Source: Salvator merianae (taxonomy: Eukaryota > Chordata > Lepidosauria > Squamata > Teiidae). Taken from it: 64,000 bases of DNA. The number at the start of each line of letters is the position of its first letter. Within the stretch, counting starts at the first letter, position 1. The translations under genes and the position numbers were made by a program. The DNA lies in assembly GCA_003586115.2 (NCBI GenBank), contig QVOM02000126.1, positions 11,203,404 through 11,267,403 on the forward strand, given 5' to 3'. Under the pieces are notes generated by a model. It was not told the origin of the DNA. It saw nothing but the letters and a program-made list of their open reading frames with translations, and made no database searches. Below, in pieces: positions 54,238 through 64,000 of this stretch.

Positions 54238-54420
54238 AGTGTAGTCAAATACATTGGAAAAGAGAGAGGATAAACTACAGTAGGCCCCGTTTTAACATGA
54301 GGGTTCTATTCTGGCAAGTCCTTGCTTAAAGTGAAACCCGTGTTAAGCGCATAATAGACCTTTAATGTTAGGAAAAACGTGGTGAAACTGAAACATTTAA
54401 TGTGGGTAACACCAAAACTG

Positions 54421-54839
54421 GGGTCTGTTCACACTTTTTGCTGGCGAGTGTCTGCACACTCATTAGTGAAGTGCATCCGCACTGCACAGAGGCCCGAGCA
54501 ACTGGGAATGGGCTATAGCCACTCCCCATCACTACTAGCTGTGGAGCACAAAACCATGCTGCACAGCTGTACTGGGAGCATCTGAAGTGAGTACGCAGCA
54601 TTCACACCTATTTCTGGGTGTGAATGCTATGCTGTGTGGTCCTGGTCACCATGGCAACGGCCAGACGTTTCCCCAGCTGCTGTCATGGCAGGCTGCCAGG
54701 ATTCGCACTTTGAATGCTGGGTGCCCATTTCTGGGATGCTCCAGCTTTTGCAGTGCGGACAGCCACTGCACTGCGGGAACTGCTCCACCTTGGAATGTTC
54801 AATTACAAACATTCCACGATGAAAAGTGCAAAAGCACCC
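54421..54839. mobile_element. MITE, group A (419 bp), inverted
   Basis: Left end GGGTCTGTTCACACTTTTTG, right end GAAAAGTGCAAAAGCACCC with the hairpin TGGAATGTTCAATTAC / AAACATTCCACGATG. No TSD preserved (CTG/AAG). Confidence 0.8.
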
Positions 54840-55412
54840 AAGGTTTCAGTTAGTACTAACCTGTCCCAATCCAAACTTGTACACCACTAGTTTCCAAAAC
54901 AAAATCCTATATCTTCCCAGGACCCTAAACCTCTGGGTCATGCTCCTATCCACCCAAACAGAACATTCTACAGGATCTCAACATCTTCTTAAAAATACCT
55001 TGGCAATAGATGCTGGGAATCCATCCTTTCTTGACTGACAGCTGCTGATAGTCTAAACGGCAGATACTTTATCAGCCAAAGCTACTGACAGGAGATTTTC
55101 TCCCGATACCTAGGAATCTCTTTCCCCAGTTTTCCAAACACAATACTTACCCACGCAAAGAGAAGATGACATCCTTGTTTGAAGACAAAGGAAGAAGAAC
55201 AGCTCCTAGCCGTTTGGGACAAAGGAGTGGAGATGTTTTCTGGGAGTACACTTGGACCCTTAGGGGAAATGAGGCAGGACCAGTTGTACAGCTGCCTGCT
55301 TATAAAAATATACTGGACTTCACTCCTCCCTGCATACAGTCACCCCAAATCTTCGGCAGCAGCTCCATTTGAGGAAACCACCTTGTTATATAAACTGCAT
55401 GGGGGAACTGAC
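54840..55412. other. unique DNA
   Basis: No feature recognised. Confidence 0.35.
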
Positions 55413-55416
55413 CTTG

Positions 55417-55839
55417 GGCCTTTCTGCACTGAAAGGCTGTGATCCAAACCAGTGGACTAGCAAGGCCCACTGGTTCGGACCACAGCAGGGCATGGTTTGG
55501 AACAGTGCTGTCTACATGAGGGTATTGATCCAGACCAGCCCCCGCACCTGTCTTAAAGCTTACATGAGCTTCAAGGCTGGGCTCCAAAGAGCTAGGAACA
55601 AACATTCCTAGTCTTGGAGCCACCAGGGAATCCATTTCAGCCGTGCGCCTTGGTGTGTTGCCAAAATGGGTCCCCTAGTAGTTGGGAAAATGGAGGCATG
55701 CCTTCTGCATGCCTCCATGTTCCAGATTAGGGCCTGCTAGTATGCTGGTAGACTCATTTATTCTGGCACTAAGATTTGGAAGGGAGGCCTGAAGTCCCCC
55801 CTTCCTGATCCTGACTAAGGGCCAGTGCAGACAGGCGCC
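55417..55839. mobile_element. MITE, group D (423 bp)
   Basis: Left end GGCCTTTCTGCACTGAAAGG, right end CCAGTGCAGACAGGCGCC. Flanks TTG (55414) and TTA (55840), one mismatch. Module: TGCCAAAATGGGTCCCCTAG and GGAACAAACATTCC. Confidence 0.75.
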
Positions 55840-55849
55840 TTAAAAACAT

Positions 55850-56300
55850 AGGAACATAAGGGGAGCCCTGCTGGACCAGACCATGGCCCATCTAGTCCAG
55901 CATCCTGCCTCACACAGTGGACCACCAATTGCCTCTGGGCATCTCAAGCGGAAGAGAAAGGCAAAACCTTCACCTGCTCTCGACTCCCTGCAAATGGCCT
56001 TCAGAGGCCTCCTGCCTGTCTCTTCACCCTGGAGGCAGTACCTGGCCATTGATTCCACTAGCCATTGATACACCTGACCTCCATGAATTTATCCAACCCA
56101 TAAGAACATAAGAGCCCTGCTGGATCAGGCCACGGCCCATCTAGTCCAGCATCCTGTCCCACACAGTAGCCCACTAATTGCTTCTGGGCATTCTCAAGCA
56201 GAAGACAAAGGCAAAACCTTCACCTGTTCTTGACTCCCCGCAAATGACCTTTAGAGGCATCCTGCCTGTCTCTCCAACCTGAGGGTAGTACCTTGACATC
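55850..56300 (-). repeat. two antisense CR1 3' ends in tandem
   Basis: Starts at about 55848 (ACATAGGAACATAAGGGG) and 56100 (CATAAGAACATAAGAGCC). Confidence 0.85.
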
Positions 56301-57210
56301 CATTCTTGTAGTTGCTTCCGTACGCACCTGGCAATGATTTCTATAGCCTGGTTTGGTATAGCTCAGTTTCACACTATACAAAGAAAAGTCACATTTCACC
56401 ACCACGTATGAATAAAAATCACGCTCTACAAATTCACACCATACGAGGGATCTCTGTATTTGTAAAGCAATTTTTAAAAAAGCAAGTCCTTGGTTGTAGT
56501 TTTGCTCCTTGAACTTCCCTGCACAAGCAACAGTGTTTATTTTTCGTTTGCACAGACGACCAATGCGCTTTGTTGTTCAGCTTTTTCAGTTTATAAATAT
56601 TCTTTGCAACGGCTGGCGGCCTAGTAAGAACAGGGAAACCACCATGCAGTTTTAAACAGCAATTAATTTCTGCACAGTGAGATGCTAGATTTGTCAAGAG
56701 CTACAACATTTGAGAGCAAAATTAATAGGTAACTTGTGGAATGCTGTTTCTGGAGGCGGAGGGAAAAAGGCAAGACACAGCCAGGGAGACCTTGCAGATT
56801 GGTACTGGGGCCTTTTGTAACATCTGTTTTGAAATTTCGTATATTAGAAGTGAATTTCACATCCCGTTTACACACATTTGTGCAACAGCCTAACATCCTC
56901 TCCAGGCTAACATCAAAATTGCTTATCCCGCAGAAAACCTTGTTTGCACACCAAAGAAACCATAATCGCGCAACCATCTAACAGATCAATCCTTGGTGAT
57001 GACAGGTCTTCCTGTCTGCATACAAGAATGCATGTACACCTCATGTCTCGGTACCAGACTAGTCTCTGGAGGAAATCTTAAACATCACATTTGCCTGTGG
57101 CAGCAACCAATGATAAGCCGTGTGGCAAGAAAATCCTGCAAATATATGATGGAATGTATGGTGCGTGTGCGTGTGTGTGAGTGTATTGACTTCAAGGAGG
57201 CAGTATGCCC
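56301..57210. other. unique DNA, candidate conserved island
   Basis: 56700-56990 is non-repetitive, e.g. AAATTTCGTATATTAGAAG and GCTTATCCCGCAGAAAAC. A (GT)n tract lies at 57160-57182. No exon recognised. Confidence 0.35.
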
Positions 57211-57214
57211 CTTC

Positions 57215-57340
57215 TAGCCAATTGCTGGGAGGCTTCTGAGCACAGAAAATTATTTTCCGCACCTTTCCGGCCACCATGAGAACAGACTGTAGATGGGTCT
57301 CAGCTCCAATCCAATGTGGGACCTCTTATGTCCTTATGGA
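57215..57340 (+). repeat. CR1 3' end, sense, diverged
   Basis: CAATTGCTGGGAGGCTTCTG, GAACAGACTGTAGATGGG and CTCTTATGTCCTTATG. Confidence 0.6.
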
Positions 57341-57354
57341 ATAGTTTTTTTTGT

Positions 57355-58240
57355 TTTGTTTTTTACTATATATATTTTATTTATTCAGACATTTGCATCG
57401 GACTCTACAAGCAGTATGTACAACAGCAGACAGCAACCACCACCAGCACCACAATAATAATAAAAAACAGATTTTTTTTGCATCTGGTGTAAGGGGAATC
57501 GTTTCGTTGTATAAAACCAAAGCCAAACCATACAATAAAGAAAAACCCAACAACGTTACAGTGTGAGAGTATTGGTATCCAAGGAGGCTAATTATGAAAA
57601 TAAAAGATAGTAGGCATACCCGAAAGACAAAGAGGGACAAATCATCCAAATTCAGAGTGGACCTCAAATTAATATGTCAGGGGCTCAAGCTGAAAGAAAG
57701 CCCTTCTTATTTCCTAAGACCAGTGGAGCAGTAACTTAAGTGCAGGGGCCACTGGGGCCCAGGGTGGGTGTAGAAGAGGAATATGTGCTAACAGTGCGGA
57801 CCAAATAACCATAAAAGCAAGATTGGGCAATTGACTGTTCATGATTCTGCATTTACAGGCGATAAACTCATTAACCGCAAGTTCCCAAAGTTGATTGTAC
57901 CAATTCACAATACAGAGTTTTGACTGGTCTTTCCACCCTATCGTAAGAACTTTTTTGGCCGCCATCAGCAAGAAATCTAACAGACGTCTGTATTTAAACC
58001 ATGCCGCATTTGTATCAAAAATATGTAGCAGGGTCAGCAATTTGGTAAAAGTCATGGGAATATTGAGGATACTGGAGACTTCTTCCTGTACCTGGGACCA
58101 ATGGAATAGTTTTTTTTTTAAAAAGCCCAGAGCTATTGGATCTATGATACAAGTTATCAGGTATGATATATACCTGGCAGACTCTTCAGAAATTTCAACC
58201 ATCCTTTTGGGACAGATGAGGAAGTAATTTGTCACACCTT
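57355..58240 (-). pseudogene. L1 LINE ORF2 C-terminus and 3' end
   Basis: The minus ORF (57714-58235) reads FKYRRLLDFLLMAAKKVLTI, GWKDQSKLCIVNWYNQLWEL and FHWSQVQEEVSSIL, the C-terminal pattern of L1 ORF2 (C-P...FW..V..E...IL; LL.AA...I...WK). 57355-57713 is the AT-rich 3' end. Truncated. Confidence 0.75.
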
Positions 58241-58309
58241 CTTCTGGGAGATGTTAGGGATCAAGTTCATTACCTTCTGTTTTTTAGGCAGCTGTTTACC
58301 CCTGGGCTT

Positions 58310-58645
58310 TGCCCCCTTATCTAGAGCTACAATAGCCATGCCAAGAATCATATACTACAACAGTCAGGCCTTCTTAGTGGTAGCCCCTTCCCTTTGGAAT
58401 TCCCCCTCTCTGCTGTCTGTGAGGTGACTACACTTCCAACTTACAGATACCTGTGAAAGATCTATCTTTTTATGATGGCATTCATAGTGCGAAAGTTTGT
58501 TTTTCCACTGGACTACTCAGTTTTTAATGCTCTTTAACTGCTGTTTTTACTCTGTTTTTACCCTCGCTTCTAACGTTCTGTAAACCACTTTTTTTAAAAA
58601 AAAAAAGGAAAGCAGTATAAAAATGTCTTAAATAAATAAATAAGC
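58310..58645 (+). repeat. L2-like LINE C-terminus and 3' end
   Basis: AGGCCTTCTTAGTGGTAGCC, then CCTTTGGAATTCCCCCTC give a decayed AFLVVAPSLWNSP; the tail is GTATAAAAATGTCTTAAATA. Confidence 0.65.
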
Positions 58646-59105
58646 AGTATGTGGCAGGCAATACCCAGAAACACCTATAAACAAGCCTGTATTCATCAGC
58701 AATTTTAAGTTCTGGTCAACTCTACTGTTTATTTATTACATGTATAATTTAGCTTAACCAACTGGTCCTCGGGTAGATAACAAAGCAGAAAACAGTCAGA
58801 AATAAGACATAAAAACTGACAAAACCAAAGAAACATTAAAAATCTCATGTAAAATAACAACTAATGTAAGAACGCTAACACAAGAAAAACCACAGAAAAG
58901 AAAGAAAAAAAACCCCAAATCCTAGTGCAAACGGTAGTGCTGAATAGTGACCTGAAAAGTTCATTTTATCTTCAAGGGAACTTCCTGTCTCTTTTGCTAG
59001 AAGGGCAGCCAAGTCTTTTGTCCAAATCTGGCAAACCCTGCAGTGCTCTGCAGGTTGCTGAACTCCAATACTAATTATTCTTGACCGGTAGTAAGAGTGG
59101 TTAAA
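58646..59105. other. mostly unique DNA
   Basis: 58735-58800 may be an antisense L2 tail (TCCTCGGGTAGATAACAAAG). Otherwise nothing seen. Confidence 0.35.
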
Positions 59106-59230
59106 GGCCATTCCACACCGGCTGGTATGTTAGACCAGTGAGTATTCTAGGAGCCATCCTGTTGCACACTGGTGCAGTCTAAGAGAGGCGGTACCCCAGG
59201 GAATGGTCTAAGAGGGCAGAGTCTAAAACT
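59106..59230. mobile_element. MITE, group B, left part
   Basis: GGCCATTCCACACCGGCTGG and TAGACCAGTGAGTATTCTAGG match the left arm; the right arm is absent. Confidence 0.5.
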
Positions 59231-59462
59231 GGAACGAAACAGAATGCAAACTGGTAAAGTCTTTAGGTTTTTATTTTTTTTAAAAAAAGATACAGTGCTA
59301 TATGATGGTCACATTCTAGCCACTACATAGAACCAAGACTGCACTGACCTCACCATCAAAACAGGTGTGATTTTATACACCTACTATTTGAATGAATGAA
59401 TGAATTTATTTGTACGGTCAATGACCAGAATCCACCTACAATTTGGCACTATTTGTGATTAA
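59231..59462. other. AT-rich DNA with a short tetramer repeat
   Basis: (AATG)n at 59390-59405 precedes a possible LINE tail. Confidence 0.35.
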
Positions 59463-60065
59463 GGCTATTTCTGCACTTACTTCCTTTGGAGTGGTTTAAC
59501 TAGTCCGCTCCAACCTGTCCCACTCCAAGCCCAGCTGTCCACACAGCAAGCATTGGGATGCTATTGTCCCAGTCCAGCACCAACAGCAAGGTGTTCCACT
59601 CCAAGCAAAGCGTACTTCCTCAACAAGTGCTAGTCATCCTTCTGTGCAATTGGCCCATGTTCTTGTCACTCTAACTTCATATCTGGTGTGCGGAGGCGGG
59701 GCTAAATTACCTATGTGTTGGGGTTTCCATTCGACCTCCAACATTTGCATAAGGAACAATGGAAAATGCCGCAGCCCCATCTTTGAAGTCTCTGCAAGCT
59801 TGGGAGATTAATCTCCAAAGCATATGCATGCGTCGAAGATGGAACTGCAGCGTTTTCCTTGTTCAGGGCCAGGTGCAGAAGTCCCAATGGCTGGACCAGA
59901 ATAGATGGTGCTTGTATGCTTGCAGGCCTTTTCTAAAGGTCCACTTCTAAACTGGGATGGGGAGCCCTTAGGATGGTTCTGGACCAGAATGGCGCTAGTT
60001 CTGTGTGGAAACAGCATACTAGCAAGCAGCTTGTTCCAGTATACCAGGAAAGTGCAGAAAGGCTC
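59463..60065. mobile_element. MITE of the GGNCC clan, long form, TSD TAA
   Basis: Left end GGCTATTTCTGCACTTAC, right end AAAGTGCAGAAAGGCTC, TAA at 59460-59462 and 60066-60068. Inner text (AGTCCGCTCCAACCTGTCCC, CTTGTTCCAGTATACCAGG) mixes modules of groups B and D. Confidence 0.7.
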
Positions 60066-60141
60066 TAAATCTCATTTCCATTGAAATGTGTTTCCATCCT
60101 GAATCTAAATAGGAACAAAGAAACTTGCCTTCTCCCTAATC

Positions 60142-60325
60142 ATAAGAACATAAGAGGAGCCCTGCTGGATCAGGCCACGGCCCATCTAGTCCAGCATCCT
60201 GTTTCACACAGTGGCCCACCAATTGCTTCCGGGCATTCTCCAGCAGAATATAAAGGCAAAACCTTCACCTGCTCTTGAGTCCCTGCAAATGGTTTTACAG
60301 ACATCCTGCCTGTCTTTTCTGGAAT
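60142..60325 (-). repeat. CR1 3' end, antisense
   Basis: CATAAGAACATAAGAGGAGC to ACATCCTGCCTGTCTTTTC. Confidence 0.85.
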
Positions 60326-60845
60326 CAGATCGTTAATTCCGTAGGATTGGTACTGTGAACACAAAATGGCAGGCAATTCCACCTAAGGATATCTGGGACT
60401 AAGCCTGGGGCCTTTTGTAAGCAACCAAAAGCCCTACTGCAGAGCAAAAATTCTCTTGACAATAGTGAGATAAATGGTCAACAATCAAATTACTTATAGA
60501 CATTCCAATAAATGTCATATAAAAGTGTCTACATTCTGAACACTTATTCTTCTTGTTAGGCTGCAATTTTGACCCCACAGATTTGCCAGAGCTAGTGGCT
60601 CGAGTCCTTGGGAATGATCTGCCCCTGGGCAGAAAACCTCACTGGCTGACTTTGGCTCGAACCCTGCTTCTCAGCCTAACCTACCTCCCAGGTCTGTTGT
60701 GAAGATATGCTGCAGGGCAGGAGAATGGTGCCCACCATCTTACGTTCCTGGAGGCAAAGCAGCCTATAAATGCCCTAATACATAAACATGGGATTCCATA
60801 AACTCTAGGAATGGATGGAATTTCTTAGCAGGTTGCAATACAATT
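60326..60845 (+). repeat. unique DNA and a MIR-like SINE fragment
   Basis: 60640-60785 has CTTCTCAGCCTAACCTACCT, GGTCTGTTGTGAAGATATGC and AGCAGCCTATAAATGCC, as in the SINE at 12905. The rest is unrecognised. Confidence 0.5.
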
Positions 60846-60848
60846 ATG

Positions 60849-60999
60849 GGCCTTTTTTGCATTGGGCCTTATTCCAGATTATATATCAGAATAGGGACCT
60901 GTCATCCGCATGCTGGTCCAGACTATAGCAGGGCCCATGCGGATGGCAGGTCCCTATTCTGAAATATAATCCAGAATAAGGACCAGTGCAGAAAGGACC
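60849..60999. mobile_element. MITE, group C (151 bp)
   Basis: Left end GGCCTTTTTTGCATTGGGCC, right end CCAGTGCAGAAAGGACC; inner arms AATAGGGACCTGTCATCCG / CGGATGGCAGGTCCCTATT form a long hairpin. Flanks ATG/AAG. Confidence 0.8.
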
Positions 61000-61261
61000 A
61001 AGGTCAATGCCTAGTGTATCTGCTTCTAAAAAACAGTTTCTAAGCCCTGTCTCAACTGTTGGATTCCTATGAACAGCTGACTGTCTGCTGTTAAATACGG
61101 CCTGCTAATCAAGTGGGCTACTGGTCAAATCCAATGGGGCACTTATGTTCTTAATAATGCCTATTTTACCATGGCTAAGCCCAAGAAATGAAATACTGCG
61201 CTTCTGCTAATGTCGCACATTGCAATCCAGAAATCTGGTACTATAATATGGTTGCAACTAC

Positions 61262-61690
61262 AAGGTTGATATGTTCATGAAGATGGAAGAACTCTACAAT
61301 ACCCACATAGAAGACTGGCTGGTAAAACAGATCGACTTGGCAAAGATGAATAAACTGACATCCTTATTTAGAGAAAGAAATATACAGTTATTTTTGAAAA
61401 ACTGGGAATCATTTATGGACTTTATGCATAAAAAGGAAAAAGAACTGTTAGTTGTGGGATCTGAGGATTCATATGCTTGATAATGAATAAGTTTGGTTTG
61501 CTAAAAGAAGTGGAGCTATTTAAAAGATTTAGAGGAGGTATAAATTCTGTTATATTTGTATTCGTCAATACGAAGATCAGAAATCATCTTTCCTTTCTTC
61601 CTCTCCTTTCCTTTTAGCTTTTTCCCCCCTAATTTTTAGTGTAATGGAAAATCTTTAATAAAACTATGCAATCTAGAAATCTGGCATTTT
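61262..61690 (+). pseudogene. L1 LINE ORF2 C-terminus and 3' end
   Basis: 61271-61480 reads EDWLVKQIDLAKMNKLTSLF and LKNWESFMDFMHKKEKELLV, the usual L1 ORF2 end (E.W..K......MAKLT, then W..F..Y). The 3' UTR ends with CTTTAATAAAACTATG. 5'-truncated. Confidence 0.75.
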
Positions 61691-62359
61691 CTAAAATAAA
61701 AAAACTTGCCAAAAAATAATAATAATAATAATAAAATTAGGGGAAGATTCCCTACCCTCCCACATTTATGAAGAGATTTGCATCTCCTCTTCCTCTCTCC
61801 ATTTATTTAGACACAGAACAGAAAAGGTTAATTCAGTTTCCATGCTAGGCATCCACACATACGCGCAGAAAGATTAACAATAGAGTCTCTGTGATGAAAT
61901 TCTGCGGAGAGAGGCAGATCCTTCAGCTGCTGGAAAATCATTCAGCATTCCCCTTGCCTCGAGGAAATGCGGGATCACCCTGGAGTGGGCGAGATGGTGG
62001 CGCAGAGAACTGCCTGCCAAAGCACCAGAGAAAAGCTCTGGGGCCCCCAAGCCCCGGCAAAGACTGCATTAATGCGACATTGACTTTACAGGAAACAGCC
62101 GTGAGGGATCCGCCACACGCCACCTGTTGCTGGCATACAGAGGGAACCTTTGAGAAGCACAAGACCACAGCAGGCCTTTATGACCATCCGCTGCAGCTTT
62201 TGCAAGCTATGAGAGGGGACGAGGTTGGTTCTACTAGCCGAGGCGCAGAACGATACTTCCAAAAATCTCTGGAGAAAAACTGATGTAAAGAAAAACTCAC
62301 CGTTTTTGGACAGGCAAAAAGCTCTACCATACTGCATACAAGGACCTTGTGGGAAATAG
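61691..62359. other. unique DNA with a 130-codon ORF
   Basis: 61891-62283 (+) is open and not repetitive, but has no recognisable domain, and the sequence does not show codon bias I could rely on. (AAT)n at 61715-61735. Confidence 0.3.
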
Positions 62360-62367
62360 ATTGGGAG

Positions 62368-62723
62368 TAGAGATGTCCACAAACTAAATCTGTGTGTTCG
62401 GTTCACCGCTGGACCGAATACCCTTTTGTTTGGCTCAACAGCGAACTGGTTAATCAAACAAAATGGTGTTTGTGTTCGATTTCGAACGGGTTCGAAAAGA
62501 AGAAATACAATTTTTCCATTAAAAAAGCCCTTTTAGTGGGCAAAAACACAGCAAACAAGAACTGTTAGATAGAATAGTTTGCGTTCACAAATGGGGGACT
62601 GGTTTGGTTTGATTAAATTTTTGGATATTCGAGCCACCCAATGCTTGCTTCATTACAAATATTTGCAAACCGGCTGATTCGACATGAACCGCGAAGCAAC
62701 CTAACCAGTTTGCCACATCTCTA
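62368..62723. mobile_element. hAT-like MITE (356 bp)
   Basis: Left end TAGAGATGTCCACAAAC, right end GTTTGCCACATCTCTA. Candidate 8-bp TSD ATTGGGAG (62360-62367) against ATGNGGAA (62724-62731), decayed. Inside are several CGAAC/GTTCG words. The single N of the window is at 62727, within the TSD. Confidence 0.65.
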
Positions 62724-63211
62724 ATGNGGAAGTTTTGCCCTTACTTCTACTGCGGTTTCCCATAAGCACATTCGGTTCTTTTTTTAAAAAAAAGAGAGGA
62801 GAATTTTTTTTATTTCTCGACAACACTCAACTTCTCCAAGCAATAAGAAGAGAGAAGGACTACGAAAGTGAAGCAACATCTCTGAGAGAAAGCACTGGAT
62901 TTTTACAGCATCTCTGGAATATTTTGCTATATTTATAGATATCCCCTCCCTGACCAAGGGGGCTTAGGAGGGTGGTGACTGATCCGTTTCAGGCCCTCTG
63001 GGATGAGGTAGATCAGGCTGCATGCCAAAGGGTCCACGTTCAATTCCTGACATCTATGGATTTAAGAAAGGATTGGGCAGAAGCAGGTGACGGGCACGAA
63101 GAAGGGCTACTTTCTGGGACGTCCAGAGCTGATTAGTAGACTGGGATAAAATGGATGTGGCAAGAGTTCCAAATGAAACACAGCAACTTCCGGTTTCTAT
63201 GGCACACATCA
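62724..63211. other. unique DNA
   Basis: No feature recognised. Confidence 0.3.
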
Positions 63212-63315
63212 GGGCCGCCCAGCTAGCAGCCCTCCAAATGTTCCTGAACTACAACTCCCAGCAGCCTATGCCAGCCCCAGAAAGCTGGGAGCTGTAGTTC
63301 GGAGGTTGCACGGAA
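63212..63315. mobile_element. short palindromic MITE with ACTACAACTCCCAGCA arms
   Basis: GCCCTCCAAATGTTCCTG, then AACTACAACTCCCAGCA, facing GCTGGGAGCTGTAGTTCGG. Confidence 0.6.
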
Positions 63316-63559
63316 AGTAAGGAGTGGAATATTAGGCATTCTGGAATTCCGGAATAATTCTGGAGAGCTGTGTGTCCATTTATACAGGTTGTAGCACTCA
63401 GTTTCTCTTTCCTCAGAATATCCACCTCCGGTTATTCCTTGTAACCCACATTTGCACACTGCTCCTCCTGGCTTATTCAAAGAAGAGCTTTAGTATTCAG
63501 GCAGAGTCTGTGATCTGTCTACATCTGGAACATCGCTGCCCAAATTACAGTCCAACGCG

Positions 63560-63740
63560 TCCGTATTTATTTATATTTCTATCTCGCCTGATACCCGAAT
63601 ATCTCAGGGGGGCAGGGCTCATAATAAAATCATTATAAAAGCAGATAAAATAATCTGACAAAAACAGGGACAGTGCCTGCATGAGGAGGTGATGCTGTTC
63701 CCTCGGCCAAACGCCAGAGTAAAGAGGTGCTCAACTACAA
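63560..63740 (-). repeat. L2 3' end, antisense
   Basis: TATTTCTATCTCGCCTGATA then ATCTCAGGGGGGCAGGGC, and CCTCGGCCAAACGCCAGAG at the distal end. Confidence 0.7.
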
Positions 63741-63759
63741 GTTCCATCGCTCATTTGCC

Positions 63760-64000
63760 TCTGCATAAATTAGATGGGGCTCATGGGAGTTTTAGTTCAG
63801 TAACAACTCATGAGACTCATGGGAATTGTAGTTTGGGTACAACTCATGGGGCTTGTGGGAGCTGTAGGTCAATAACAACCATAGAGCTCATGGGAACCAT
63901 AGTCCAGTAAGAACTTATGAGAATCATGGGAACTGTAGTTCAGGTACAACTCATGGCCCACGGGAGCCATAATTCAGTAACAACCCATGGGAGCTATAGT
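63760..64000. repeat. 36-bp minisatellite reaching the window end
   Basis: About 6.5 diverged units of about 34-36 bp, each built on CTCATGGGAGYTGTAGTTCAG then GTAACAACTCAT. It is directly next to an L2 tail and continues beyond the window. Confidence 0.85.

Noticed and set aside
57714..58235. 173-codon ORF as a possible host gene
   Set aside because: Its residues follow the L1 ORF2 C-terminus, so it is a retrotransposon relic.
61891..62283. 130-codon ORF in non-repetitive DNA
   Set aside because: No domain, no splice or promoter context, and a length that can occur by chance in 64 kb read in six frames. RNA evidence would be needed.

Overview
The window looks like gene-poor vertebrate nuclear DNA, most likely from a squamate reptile. 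The reasons are the repeat mix: CR1 LINE 3' ends with short octamer tails, L2-clade LINEs, RTE/BovB and L1 fragments, tRNA-headed SINEs with a BovB-like tail, 5S-rRNA-derived SINE remnants, a Gypsy-like solo LTR, and very many short inverted-repeat DNA transposons (MITEs). I found no host protein-coding exon, tRNA gene, rRNA gene, prokaryotic operon or CRISPR array that I can support. All recognisable protein homology belongs to decayed retrotransposon reverse transcriptases. The species cannot be fixed from the sequence alone. Strand and frame were read by eye, so boundaries of old repeats are approximate unless a target-site duplication (TSD) is given.

Layout. 0-3.4 kb: a GC-rich fold-back element with a perfect 8-bp TSD, a MITE, and three sense CR1 3' ends, one split by a second fold-back copy. 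3.4-6.2 kb: mostly unique AT-rich DNA with a GT/GA/CA microsatellite. 6.3-7.6 kb: a composite MITE (TSD TTA) containing another MITE (TSD AAT) and a CR1 end. 8-14.9 kb: CR1 and L2 copies (an L2 with a decayed YADD box), a 72-bp minisatellite and SINEs. 16-18.8 kb: MITEs and tandem SINEs. 19-31 kb: dense CR1 ends, many interrupted by MITEs. 31-36 kb: MITEs, an L2 split by a fold-back element, and BovB. 36-43 kb: unique DNA, L2, CR1. 44-49 kb: BovB, a MITE carrying a solo LTR, and a MITE carrying a CpG-rich insert. 50-56 kb: CR1 nested in CR1, L2 and MITEs. 57-64 kb: L1, L2, a hAT-like MITE, and a 36-bp minisatellite running off the end.

The main original signal is two sets of non-autonomous DNA transposons. 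Set 1 is a clan of several families whose ends begin GG(G/C)C and carry a CTGTTCRCACTT or CTTTCTGCACTT motif. They insert with 3-bp TSDs that need not be TWA, and two insertions into CR1 copies have visible empty sites in sister repeats. Set 2 is a GC-rich fold-back family beginning CAGCRGC with 8-bp TSDs, as in hAT elements. No transposase for either set is present here. Between repeats lie several unique islands with homeodomain-like and octamer-like sites that could be conserved regulatory elements, but this needs alignment to other genomes.
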